A program made the translations under genes and the position numbers. Positions 6,298-12,937 of a stretch of 13,728 nucleotides of DNA are shown piece by piece (the first letter of the stretch is position 1; each line of letters opens with the position of its first letter). The DNA is from Citromicrobium sp. (GTDB lineage: Bacteria; Pseudomonadota; Alphaproteobacteria; Sphingomonadales; Sphingomonadaceae): assembly GCA_002712945.1 (NCBI GenBank), contig PAVA01000083.1:1-13728 (forward strand), written 5' to 3'. The notes beneath the pieces were generated by a model that was not told where the DNA came from, ran no database searches, and saw nothing but the letters and a program-made list of their open reading frames with translations.

Positions 6298-7818
6298 TCA
6301 GCGATTGCGGATGAAGGCGCGGATATCGGCCGAAAGCTTCGCCCGATCCTCGTCGCGAATATACATCATGTGGCCCGCATCGTAGTAATGGAACTCCAGC
6401 CGGTCCTGCGGGATGCCTGTGCGGTTGAGCGAATATTCCGCGCCGAAGAAGGGCGTCGCGAAATCGTACCAGCCCTGCGCCACGAAAGTCCGCAGCTGCG
6501 AGTTCTGGCGCATGGCCTGGCCGACGAAGGGCGCGACGTTGAGATAGGCGCCCCGGCCCCGGCCCGAGAGCGACCAGTCCCAGTTGCGGCCCGGATCGCT
6601 GCCGATGGCCTGGTATTCGCGGTCGGTCTCGAAGCCGAGTGTGTCGCGCGCCCACGAATTGATCGCGGCGGTATAGCCTGCATCGATCCCGTAGAAGCTC
6701 GGGTCGTTGTCGGGATATTCGCCCGCATTGTCGTAATCGCGGCCCGTGTAGCGGCTGTCGAGCCGGCCCACGGTCAGCCCCCGGTCGCGCAGCAGCTCCT
6801 TGTAGAAGCGCTGGTCGGTCACCCGCAGATCCGCCTGTTCGAGATATTCCTCCGACAGACCCGTCAGCCGCGACATTTCGGCACGCACCGCCGCGCGCTC
6901 GGCCTGCGGCAGATCCTGCCCTTTGAGCAGTGCGGTCGCATAGGGGCCGATGGCGAAGCGGCGCGCCTGTTCGGCGATCGCCTCGACCGAAGGCGCCTCA
7001 GCCTTGCCGTGGTAGTAGGCGGCGGTCGCCATGTTGGGCAGCGCCATCACGTAAGCCATCTCGTTGCCCGGCGTGGGCTCGCGCGCGGCGAAATCGAGAA
7101 TGGTCGAAATCAGGATCAGGCCGTTGAGGCCGACATCGTTGTAGGTGGCACCTTCGAGTTCGCGCACGACCATCGCGGTGCGCGTGGTGCCGTAGCTTTC
7201 GCCGCCGAGATATTTGGGGCTGTTCCAGCGGCCATTGTCGTTGATCCAGCGGCGGATGACCTTGGCCACCGCGCGCGCGTCCTGCTCCAGCCCGTAGTAA
7301 TCGTCCGGGTCGCCTCCGTCGGTCAGGTAGCTGAAGCCGGTGCCCGGCGGGTCGATGAAGACGAGGTCCGCGACGTCGAGCAGCGAGTCCGGGTTGTCGA
7401 GGATGGGGTAGGGCGGCGCGCCATCGTCGCGCGCGTCGCTGGGGATCGCCACGCGCTTGGGCCCGAAGGCGCCCATCTGCAGCCAGACCGATCCCGAGCC
7501 CGGCCCGCCGTTGTAGATGAAGAACACCGGGCGCGATGTGTCGCGCGGATTTCTAACGTAGCTGGTGGTGACGATGACCGCCTCGGGCGTGCCGTCGTCG
7601 GAAGAGAGCACGTTTTCCTTGATCGTGGCGGTGTAGGACACCCGCTGTCCGCCGAAGGTGCCCGACAGGTCGCGACTGCGCACCTGCGGATCGATGCTGG
7701 TGGCCGCCTGCTCCTTCGCGGCGCCGTCCTGCGCGGCGAGGGGGGCAAGCGGGAGGAGAGCGCCCGCCAGCGACAGGGCGGCGGCGCGGCGGACGTTGGA
7801 CATTGGTGTTTTCAGCAT
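6298..7818 (-). CDS. Secreted S10-family serine carboxypeptidase
   Basis: This 506-residue exported peptidase belongs to the serine carboxypeptidase (S10, alpha/beta-hydrolase fold) family, which removes C-terminal residues from peptides. After a signal peptide (RRAAALSLAGALLPLAPLAAQ) come the oxyanion-hole motif NGGPGS at 103-108, the nucleophile Ser208 in GGESYGT, Asp452 in GWYDFATP and His483 in YDAGHMMY. The full triad is thus in the family's order and spacing. Bacterial S10 proteins of this length are usually periplasmic or secreted, which agrees with the leader. Start choice is uncertain: ATG 7818 (MLKTPMSNV) is used here, ATG 7803 (MSNVRRAA) would give a cleaner leader, and a TTG at 7854 is unlikely. 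None has a clear Shine-Dalgarno. It sits between two paralogous lipoproteins on the same strand, 60 bases after one and 4 bases before the other, so all three are probably one operon. Confidence 0.92.
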   Translation of the reverse strand: MLKTPMSNVRRAAALSLAGALLPLAPLAAQDGAAKEQAATSIDPQVRSRDLSGTFGGQRVSYTATIKENVLSSDDGTPEAVIVTTSYVRNPRDTSRPVFFIYNGGPGSGSVWLQMGAFGPKRVAIPSDARDDGAPPYPILDNPDSLLDVADLVFIDPPGTGFSYLTDGGDPDDYYGLEQDARAVAKVIRRWINDNGRWNSPKYLGGESYGTTRTAMVVRELEGATYNDVGLNGLILISTILDFAAREPTPGNEMAYVMALPNMATAAYYHGKAEAPSVEAIAEQARRFAIGPYATALLKGQDLPQAERAAVRAEMSRLTGLSEEYLEQADLRVTDQRFYKELLRDRGLTVGRLDSRYTGRDYDNAGEYPDNDPSFYGIDAGYTAAINSWARDTLGFETDREYQAIGSDPGRNWDWSLSGRGRGAYLNVAPFVGQAMRQNSQLRTFVAQGWYDFATPFFGAEYSLNRTGIPQDRLEFHYYDAGHMMYIRDEDRAKLSADIRAFIRNR

Positions 7819-7878
7819 GATGGGCGGTATGTCGCGGCGCCTGCGCGGGGTCAATCGCTAGGCCGTCGCGCGGCCCGT

Positions 7879-8451
7879 TCAGCCACAGTTGCGCACGAAA
7901 TCCGCGGCTTCCTGCGACGGCGCTATGCCGATCTCATCCTCGCCATCGATATCGACCGTGATGGTGCCCTGGCCGGAGCCGATGACCCGCGCGAGCTGTC
8001 CGGCATCGTCTACCTCGCCTTGCCACAGCGATCCGCCGAGTTCGCTCTCCTCGCCGGTCACGCGTACCAGCGCCTTTGCCCGATTGCCGAGAATGTTCAT
8101 GCTGGCGACGCGCTCGCCGTCGAGCGGGCGGCCGACGATGCGCTGGAGGGTCAGCGTGCCATTGGCGCAGCGGATCGAGAGCATCGCTTCGCTTTCGGGC
8201 GGGCCGAAGGCGGCGCGCGCTTCGTCGATGAACCAGCGCGCGTTCGCGGGCGCGCCTGCTTCGACCTGCGCAGCCCGGTTGGCGCCCTTGTCCGGCTCCG
8301 CGTCGAGATCGCCCGACGCCGTGCCTTCGACCTCGGCGATGTTTTCGGGCGAGGGCTGCTCGTGCGTCCCGTCCTCGGGCGCGGGCTCGCACGCGGCGAG
8401 TGCGAGGGCAGCGGTGGCGATGCAGGTAATGGCGACAGGGGCGATGCGCAT
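7879..8451 (-). CDS. Lipoprotein A of the S10-peptidase cluster, function unknown
   Basis: This 190-residue predicted lipoprotein has signal peptide MRIAPVAITCIATAALALAA and lipobox Cys21. A strongly acidic linker follows (about 22-65, rich in Glu, Asp, Pro and Ala), then a globular domain of about 120 residues with Cys95 and a near-terminal Cys189. The domain (LGNRAKALVRVTGEESELGG, SLWQGEVDDAGQL, GTITVDIDGEDEIGIAPSQE) aligns by eye with lipoprotein B at 5703-6293, and both keep two cysteines about 95 residues apart that could form one disulfide. The ATG is well supported by GGGAGGAATCCC directly upstream, the best Shine-Dalgarno in this cluster. It is the first gene of the lipoprotein/S10/lipoprotein unit, 60 bases before the peptidase. 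I do not recognise a named family. A role in anchoring, inhibiting or feeding substrate to the peptidase is only inference. Confidence 0.82.
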   Translation of the reverse strand: MRIAPVAITCIATAALALAACEPAPEDGTHEQPSPENIAEVEGTASGDLDAEPDKGANRAAQVEAGAPANARWFIDEARAAFGPPESEAMLSIRCANGTLTLQRIVGRPLDGERVASMNILGNRAKALVRVTGEESELGGSLWQGEVDDAGQLARVIGSGQGTITVDIDGEDEIGIAPSQEAADFVRNCG

Positions 8452-8453
8452 GG

Positions 8454-8489
8454 GATTCCTCCCGTTCCGGCTTGAGTCCACGAAACGGG
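8454..8489 (-). promoter_or_regulatory. Hairpin abutting a strong Shine-Dalgarno, leader of lipoprotein A
   Basis: On the minus strand the arms CCCGTT (8489-8484) and AACGGG (8466-8461) form a 6-bp stem, extended by a further CG/CG pair after one mismatch, with a loop of about 12 bases. The 3' arm runs straight into the GGGAGGAA ribosome-binding site of lipoprotein A. It could modulate access to that site or mark the end of the hicB transcript. There is no T-run, so an intrinsic terminator is less likely. Confidence 0.35.
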
Positions 8490-8521
8490 CGAAGGGGAGG
8501 GGCGTTCCTGTCAGGTTTACG

Positions 8522-8746
8522 TCAGGACGTAGCGTAGATCGCCGGACGGTAACGAGGTTCTGGAATAGGCAAGCTGCGTTCGCGCGCGACTTCGAGCCAC
8601 CCTTGGATCGCATCATTGATATTGGCGACTGCCTCGCTGCGGGTGTCGCCGTGCGCCGAACATGGCTTGAGATCAGGCACATCCGCGATCCAGCACTCGT
8701 CCTCGGAGGACCAGAACAGATTGATATGGTAATGGGGCTCGCTCAC
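8522..8746 (-). CDS. hicB: HicB-family antitoxin (short form)
   Basis: This 74-residue antitoxin is the partner of the adjacent HicA RNase. The fold signature is the partial RNase-H-like HicB core: YHINLFWSSEDECWIADVPDLKPCSAHGDTRSEA, then helix NINDAIQGWLEVARE, ending PIPEPRYRPAIYA, all typical of the short HicB-like antitoxin family. HicB binds HicA and blocks its mRNA cleavage. Longer HicB proteins add a C-terminal ribbon-helix-helix or HTH domain for autoregulation, and none is visible here. The GTG start overlaps the hicA stop by 4 bases (GTGA), so translation is coupled and toxin comes first, the usual hicAB order. Identity is secure. How expression is controlled is unclear. Confidence 0.9.
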   Translation of the reverse strand: MSEPHYHINLFWSSEDECWIADVPDLKPCSAHGDTRSEAVANINDAIQGWLEVARERSLPIPEPRYRPAIYATS

Positions 8747-8997
8747 GGCTCGATATATAGGCCGTGTTCCTCTACCAGTTCAAGAAATTCGCGGACCTGA
8801 TAGCGCTTGGCGTCTTTCCCGCTCGGCTGGACCGGGAAGGGGCGGCTGAGCTTGGGGTGCACATATTGCCGATGGCTGCCGACCGTGCGAGCCTTCTCGA
8901 AGCCGAACGCGGCCAGCAACTTCTCGAAATCGCGAAAGCTGATAGCGGCGCGGGGATTTGCGAGCAGCTTGGCGTAGAGTTTATCGGGACGGGTCAT
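8743..8997 (-). CDS. hicA: HicA-family toxin (mRNA interferase)
   Basis: This 84-residue RNA-binding toxin has a double-stranded-RNA-binding-like fold and cleaves mRNA in a translation-independent way. The recognisable core is SFRDFEKLLAAFGFEKARTV followed by GSHRQYVHP, in which the His of GSH (about residue 42) is the conserved catalytic residue. The C-terminal part, GKDAKRYQVREFLELVEEHG, is the standard closing helix. An N-terminal extension of about 18 residues (MTRPDKLYAKLLANPRAA) precedes the core, as in many HicA proteins of this subfamily. The catalytic His is intact, so the toxin looks functional. The ATG is backed by AGGAG six bases upstream. It forms a two-gene cassette with hicB (4-base overlap). 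An inverted repeat 24 bases upstream is a candidate operator. Such cassettes move between genomes, but no mobility gene is nearby. Confidence 0.92.
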   Translation of the reverse strand: MTRPDKLYAKLLANPRAAISFRDFEKLLAAFGFEKARTVGSHRQYVHPKLSRPFPVQPSGKDAKRYQVREFLELVEEHGLYIEP

Positions 8998-9021
8998 ATT
9001 AGTCTCCTGCCACCGATGTCA

Positions 9022-9036
9022 GCGATTTCGAATCGC
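9022..9036. promoter_or_regulatory. Dyad GCGATT-TCG-AATCGC upstream of hicA, candidate operator
   Basis: Two perfect 6-base arms (9022-9027 and 9031-9036) surround a 3-base centre, 24 bases before the hicA ATG and just upstream of its ribosome-binding site. HicAB operons are generally autoregulated through palindromes in this position. No clear -10/-35 pair could be fixed around it, and chance occurrence of a 6-bp arm pair is not excluded. Confidence 0.45.
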
Positions 9037-9101
9037 GAGGCAATTTAAGCTTTTCAGGTTGCCGACCTTGTTCGGGCGATGACTCAGATCACCCACGGAA
9101 T

Positions 9102-9194
9102 CCGTCACCCCGGACTTGATCCGGGGTCCAGCTTTCTTCTGGAACGATCGCGTCAGGTGGAGGGCTGGATGCCGAAACAAGTTCGGCATGACGG
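9102..9194. repeat. REP-like intergenic repeat with two hairpins
   Basis: The unit is bounded by CCGTCA (9102-9107) and TGACGG (9189-9194). Inside are a perfect 7-bp hairpin CCCCGGA/TCCGGGG (9108-9114, 9120-9126; loop CTTGA), a small CCAG/CTGG stem (9128-9131, 9139-9142), and a perfect 8-bp hairpin ATGCCGAA/TTCGGCAT (9169-9176, 9182-9189; loop ACAAG). Translated on the minus strand it reads VMPNLFRHP and GPRIKSGVT, the familiar fingerprint of dispersed sphingomonad/alphaproteobacterial repeats. It lies between hicA and the 35-residue membrane-protein gene. It is probably non-coding and could act as an mRNA-stabilising or terminating structure. Copy number in the genome cannot be seen from one window. 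Confidence 0.8.
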
Positions 9195-9209
9195 TGGAGG
9201 GATGGGCGC

Positions 9210-9317
9210 TCATTTCTTATCGCCGAGCGACTTGCCGATCTGGATGCCCGCGTAAGTGAAGGTGCCTGCGAGCATGATGAGGGCGACGATCAGGGAGACG
9301 ATTTCGAAGGGGGTCAT
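9210..9317 (-). CDS. 35-residue single-pass membrane microprotein
   Basis: A short reading frame begins ATG (9315-9317), preceded by GAGG at about six bases, and ends TGA (9210-9212). The product starts MTPFEIVSLIVALIMLAGTF and ends YAGIQIGKSLGDKK. It is a single hydrophobic helix (about residues 5-26) followed by a Lys-rich tail, so a cytoplasmic C-terminus is likely by the positive-inside rule. Support comes from the good ribosome-binding site, the clean membrane-helix/charged-tail composition and its own space between a candidate terminator upstream and the REP repeat downstream. Similar MxPFEI-type microproteins are familiar in this order, but I cannot name a family or function. It is below the usual length cut-off of gene finders. 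Confidence 0.65.
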   Translation of the reverse strand: MTPFEIVSLIVALIMLAGTFTYAGIQIGKSLGDKK

Positions 9318-9399
9318 GGCTGCCTCGTTTTGAATGCAGCCAACCAATCAGAGCGAAATTCCCGCCGCGTCTAGTTCGCCGAAATCGCTTTCCACACAG

Positions 9400-9439
9400 A
9401 AAAAAATAGAATCGTTTAAAATCAGAACTTTGTCGATTC
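9400..9439 (-). terminator. Possible intrinsic terminator of uvrB
   Basis: Read on the minus strand after the uvrB stop, GAATCG (9439-9434) and CGATTC (9414-9409) can pair, followed at once by TA and seven T residues (plus-strand A-run 9400-9406). The T-run and position are right, but the stem is only 6 bp with a 19-base, AT-rich loop, so efficiency may be low. The surrounding 9318-9473 stretch contains no other gene I can support. Confidence 0.45.
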
Positions 9440-9473
9440 CGACTTCGATCGCCTCATGTGGCTCGCCACTAGG

Positions 9474-11651
9474 TCACTTCCCCCATTTCTTCTGCGTCCG
9501 CCCGTACCGCAGCTTGCGCGTCCCGGGCTTGCCCTCGTTACTCCGCCCCACACGCGCGGCCTTCTGCTCCCCCTCCGGCAAGCCAAGCTCGTCCGCCTCC
9601 AGCGCGCGGATCTCGTCGCGCAAACGCCCGGCTTCTTCGAACTCCAGGTTCGCGGCGGCTTCGCGCATCTTCTTTTCGAGGTCTTCGATGTAGGCGCGCA
9701 GGTTGTGGCCGACGAGCGGCGTGGCTTCGTCCTCGGGTGCACCGTCTTCGCCCTTGGTTGCGTGGGCGGTGATGTCTGCGATGGCGCGCTTGATGGTCTG
9801 AGGGGTGATCCCGTGTTCGGCGTTGTATTCGCGCTGTTTCTCGCGCCGCCGCTCGGTCTCGGCCATTGCGCGCTCCATGCTGCCGGTGATGCGGTCGGCA
9901 TACAAAATCACCCGGCCATCGACATTGCGCGCGGCGCGGCCGATGGTCTGAATGAGCGAGGTTTCGGAGCGCAGGAAGCCTTCCTTGTCCGCGTCGAGGA
10001 TGCACACCAGCCCGCATTCGGGAATGTCGAGCCCTTCGCGCAGCAGGTTGATGCCCACCAGCACATCGTACACGCCCAGCCGCAGGTCGCGGATCAGCTC
10101 GATGCGCTCCAGCGTCTCGACATCGGAGTGCATGTAGCGGACCTTCACGCCCGCCTCGTGCATGAACTCGGTCAGGTCTTCCGCCATACGCTTGGTCAGT
10201 GTGGTGACGAGCGTGCGGTAGCCCGCCGCAGCGGTCTTCTTGCACTCCTCGATGCAGTCCTGGACCTGATCTTCGACCGGGCGGATATCGACCGGCGGGT
10301 CGATCAGCCCGGTGGGGCGGATGACCTGTTCGGCGAAGACGCCGCCGGTCTGCTCCAGCTCCCAGCCGCCGGGGGTGGCCGAGACGCAGAAGGTCTGCGG
10401 CCGCATCGCGTCCCACTCGTTGAACCGCAGCGGGCGGTTGTCGATGCAACTGGGCAGGCGAAAGCCGTATTCGGCCAAGGTAATCTTGCGACGGTGGTCG
10501 CCGCGCGCCATCGCACCGATCTGCGGCACGGTCTGGTGGGACTCGTCGACGAACAGCAGCGCGTTTTCGGGCAGGTATTCGAACAGGGTCGGCGGCGGCT
10601 CGCCGGGCAGCCGCCCGGTGAGGAAGCGCGAATAGTTCTCGATCCCGTTGCAGCTGCCGGTGGCGGCGATCATCTCGAGGTCGAAATTGGTGCGCTGTTC
10701 CAGCCGCTGGTGTTCGAGCAGCTTGCCCTCCGCCTCCAGTTCCTTGAGCCGTTCGGCCAGCTCGAACTTGATGGCCTCGGTCGCCTGTTTCATCGTCGGG
10801 CCGGGCGTGACGTAGTGCGAGTTCGCATAGACGCGCACCTTGTCGAGCTTCGTGCCGGGCTTGCCGGTCAGCGGGTCGAATTCGACGATTTCCTCGATCT
10901 CGTCGCCGAAGAAGCTGATGCGCCAGGCGGTATCTTCGAGGTGGCTGGGGAACAGCTCGAGATTGTCGCCACGCACGCGGAAATTGCCGCGCGCGAAGGC
11001 ATGGTCGTTGCGCTTGTATTGCAGCGCGACGAGCTTGCGGATCAGCTCGCGCTGGTCGACGCTCTCGCCCGTCTTGATGTCGAAGATCATCGCCGAATAG
11101 GTCTCGACCGAGCCGATACCGTAGAGGCAGCTGACGGAGGCGACGATGATGACGTCGTCCCGCTCCAGCAGCGCGCGCGTGGCCGAGTGGCGCATCCGGT
11201 CGATCGCCTCGTTCACGCTCGACTCTTTCTCGATGTAGGTGTCGCTGCGCGGCACGTAGGCCTCGGGCTGGTAGTAGTCGTAATAGCTGACGAAATACTC
11301 GACCGCGTTGTTCGGAAAGAAGCTCTTGAACTCGCCATAGAGCTGCGCGGCGAGGATCTTGTTGGGTGCGAGCACCAGTGCGGGCCGCTGCAATTGCTCG
11401 ATCACCTTGGCCATGGTGAAGGTCTTGCCCGAGCCGGTCACGCCGAGGAGCACCTGCGTCTTCTCGCCGCCCTCCGCCTCGCGCACCAGTTCCTCGATCG
11501 CGGTCGGCTGGTCGCCTGCGGGTTCATAGTCGGAGACAAGCTCGAAGCGCTTGCCCGGCATCGATTTCTCTGGCCGCGCGGGCTTGTGCGGCGTGAATTC
11601 GCCTGTGGTGTCGGGCTCGTCCAGCCCCCTGCGGATTACGAGTTCTGCCAT
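9474..11651 (-). CDS. uvrB: Excinuclease ABC subunit B (UvrB)
   Basis: This 725-residue helicase-like subunit of nucleotide excision repair takes DNA from UvrA, verifies the lesion with its beta-hairpin and recruits UvrC. Visible features: the Q-motif-like GDQPTAI at about 46-52; Walker A GVTGSGKT at 70-77; the lesion-probing beta-hairpin [20 protein letters not shown] at 123-142; Walker B DESH at 369-372; motif [11 protein letters not shown] at 568-576; and a C-terminal UVR domain (about 652-687, [20 protein letters not shown]) that contacts UvrC. Length exceeds E. coli UvrB mainly through an N-terminal extension of about 30 residues and a basic C-terminal tail, both common in alphaproteobacteria. 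ATG 11651 is chosen because family similarity begins shortly after it. The frame stays open far upstream, antisense to the next gene, and no strong Shine-Dalgarno is present. Confidence 0.97.
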   Translation of the reverse strand: MAELVIRRGLDEPDTTGEFTPHKPARPEKSMPGKRFELVSDYEPAGDQPTAIEELVREAEGGEKTQVLLGVTGSGKTFTMAKVIEQLQRPALVLAPNKILAAQLYGEFKSFFPNNAVEYFVSYYDYYQPEAYVPRSDTYIEKESSVNEAIDRMRHSATRALLERDDVIIVASVSCLYGIGSVETYSAMIFDIKTGESVDQRELIRKLVALQYKRNDHAFARGNFRVRGDNLELFPSHLEDTAWRISFFGDEIEEIVEFDPLTGKPGTKLDKVRVYANSHYVTPGPTMKQATEAIKFELAERLKELEAEGKLLEHQRLEQRTNFDLEMIAATGSCNGIENYSRFLTGRLPGEPPPTLFEYLPENALLFVDESHQTVPQIGAMARGDHRRKITLAEYGFRLPSCIDNRPLRFNEWDAMRPQTFCVSATPGGWELEQTGGVFAEQVIRPTGLIDPPVDIRPVEDQVQDCIEECKKTAAAGYRTLVTTLTKRMAEDLTEFMHEAGVKVRYMHSDVETLERIELIRDLRLGVYDVLVGINLLREGLDIPECGLVCILDADKEGFLRSETSLIQTIGRAARNVDGRVILYADRITGSMERAMAETERRREKQREYNAEHGITPQTIKRAIADITAHATKGEDGAPEDEATPLVGHNLRAYIEDLEKKMREAAANLEFEEAGRLRDEIRALEADELGLPEGEQKAARVGRSNEGKPGTRKLRYGRTQKKWGK

Positions 11652-11765
11652 GGGGCCAATATGTGAGTCGCACCAGTTCCCCGCAATGGCGGTTGTGACG
11701 AGACGACCGGCCCGATAGTCTGCGATCGAAGGGTCCACCCGTTTAACGACCTGGGGGAGAAAACC

Positions 11766-12326
11766 ATGCGCACGATCCTTGCAGCAACCGCCTGCCTCAC
11801 CTTGCTCGCTGCCTGTTCGGACGGTGGCGCCGATACGGACGGCGCCGATACGGACGGCGACGGTGCGATCACCAGTGAAGAGGTCGCCGCCGAGGCGGCT
11901 ACGGGCGACGACGTAACCATGCGCGCGGGCCAGTGGGAGCACAGGATCGAGTTCACCGAGCTCGACATGCCGGGCGTGCCCGAGAATATGCAGGGCATGG
12001 TCAAGCAGAACATGGGTGGCGCGGGCATCACCACCACCACCTGCCTGACCGAGGAAGAGGCGAACCGCCCCAAGCCCGATTTCTTCGGCAGCGAGGACCA
12101 CCAAAACTGCACCTACGAGGAATTCGACCGGACCGGCAATCGCATGACCCTGCGGATGACCTGCGATACAGGCAACGGCGGCACGGCGAAGGTCGCGATG
12201 GAGGGCGAATTCGGCGAGGAACGCTTCACGCTGAGCATGGACAACCGGATTTCCGGCACGCCTGCAGGCGACATCGCCATGCAAGGGACGGTCACGGGCA
12301 CGCGCATCGGCGATTGCCCCGGTTGA
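11766..12326 (+). CDS. DUF3617 lipoprotein with an N-terminal EF-hand-like loop
   Basis: This 186-residue lipoprotein has signal peptide [17 protein letters not shown] with acceptor Cys17. Residues 28-39 ([12 protein letters not shown]) fit the canonical 12-position EF-hand calcium loop (D1, D3, D5, G6, I8, E12), right after the lipid anchor. The rest is a DUF3617 domain: [19 protein letters not shown], then Cys93, Cys115, Cys133 and Cys184, ending GTRIGDC. DUF3617 proteins are secreted or lipid-anchored in sphingomonads and their function is unknown. The ATG is supported by GGGGGAG seven bases upstream. It is divergent from uvrB (114 bases between starts) and 40 bases before a second DUF3617 gene, so the two are likely an operon. 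Whether a lone loop with no flanking EF helices binds calcium is open. Family assignment is from motif recall. Confidence 0.82.
   Translation: MRTILAATACLTLLAACSDGGADTDGADTDGDGAITSEEVAAEAATGDDVTMRAGQWEHRIEFTELDMPGVPENMQGMVKQNMGGAGITTTTCLTEEEANRPKPDFFGSEDHQNCTYEEFDRTGNRMTLRMTCDTGNGGTAKVAMEGEFGEERFTLSMDNRISGTPAGDIAMQGTVTGTRIGDCPG
11826..11855 (+). repeat. Perfect 15-bp tandem duplication that builds the EF-hand-like loop
   Basis: Two identical copies of ggcgccgatacggac are adjacent (11826-11840 and 11841-11855), encoding GADTD twice, and run straight into GDGAITSEE. The second copy supplies positions 1-3 of the calcium-type loop. The unit is five codons, so copy number can change without a frameshift. 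Confidence 0.9.
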
Positions 12327-12366
12327 TCCGAAAGGCTAGCGGCGCACCCCGGGATACAGGCAAGGG

Positions 12367-12867
12367 GTGACTCTCAGAAAAATGCGTAGCGTATTTGCGG
12401 GCGGCATCGCCCTTGTTCTGGCCGCTTGCGGCGGGCCGGTTCCCGACGCCGAGGAAACGGAGCTGGTTTCGGGCGAGGATATCCGGCTGCAACCGGGCCT
12501 CTACCGCACGCGCATATCGCTGGGCGGCGCGGGCGAGGGCGGCGGCGCCATGCAATATGCCGACGACAACGAATGCCTCACGCCAGCGGATGTCTCGGGC
12601 GGCTATCGCCGGATGCTGCTCGACATGCAGGGGCGCGACAGTTGCCGGTTCGAAAGTTTCGATCTGAACGGCGAGGAACTGGACGCGGTGATGATATGTG
12701 CGGGCGATGAGTTCCAGCCCGAGACCGAGGCGCGGATCTCCGGAACGCTTACCCCCACCGCAACCGACCTGCGGCTGACCGTGGCGGGTTTCGAGGATGG
12801 TGCGGGCGGGGTCGACATGCGTGTCACCAGCGAACGGATCGGCGACTGCTCCGAGGGGGCCGAATAG
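12367..12867 (+). CDS. Second DUF3617-type lipoprotein
   Basis: This 166-residue lipoprotein has signal peptide MTLRKMRSVFAGGIALVLAAC with acceptor Cys21. Cysteines 70, 93, 111 and 161 are spaced 23, 18 and 50, almost exactly as in the preceding protein (22, 18, 51). Both share a QPG(L)/AGQ(W) opening, an [16 protein letters not shown] block and an ending ERIGDC/TRIGDC. The two are therefore tandem paralogues although overall identity is low. This copy has no EF-hand-like loop. The GTG at 12367 has AGG six bases upstream. An ATG at 12382 would give MRSVFAGG, an equally good leader, so the start is not settled. It follows the first gene by 40 bases and ends with TAG 12865-12867. Function unknown; envelope location is inferred from the lipobox. 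Confidence 0.78.
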   Translation: MTLRKMRSVFAGGIALVLAACGGPVPDAEETELVSGEDIRLQPGLYRTRISLGGAGEGGGAMQYADDNECLTPADVSGGYRRMLLDMQGRDSCRFESFDLNGEELDAVMICAGDEFQPETEARISGTLTPTATDLRLTVAGFEDGAGGVDMRVTSERIGDCSEGAE

Positions 12868-12937
12868 CGCTCATCGCGCGCGCCCCGGATTGTGCCGCGC
12901 CGGGTCAACATTCATCAAGCCGGAAACCCTCGCGCGT

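Noticed and set aside
6370..8475. Long plus-strand open frame (701 codons) opposite the S10 peptidase and lipoprotein A
   Set aside because: It spans two well-supported minus-strand genes with full catalytic and lipobox motifs. Composition and lack of motifs mark it as a shadow.
9019..9213. 64-codon minus-strand frame containing MPNLFRHP and GPRIKSGVT
   Set aside because: These peptides are translations of the REP-like repeat, not a protein family.
9456..11666. Long plus-strand open frame (736 codons) opposite uvrB
   Set aside because: It is an exact antisense shadow of a certain uvrB gene. High GC leaves complementary frames open, and the product is Arg/His/Asp-rich with no domain.
11652..11765. 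Possible -35/-10 boxes for the DUF3617 operon (TTGTGA with GATAGT or TAGTCT)
   Set aside because: Spacing and match are poor for either pairing, so a promoter cannot be placed by eye.
11652..12284. N-terminal extension of uvrB up to 12284
   Set aside because: The frame is open, but it is antisense to the DUF3617 lipoprotein and unlike any UvrB. Similarity starts near ATG 11651.
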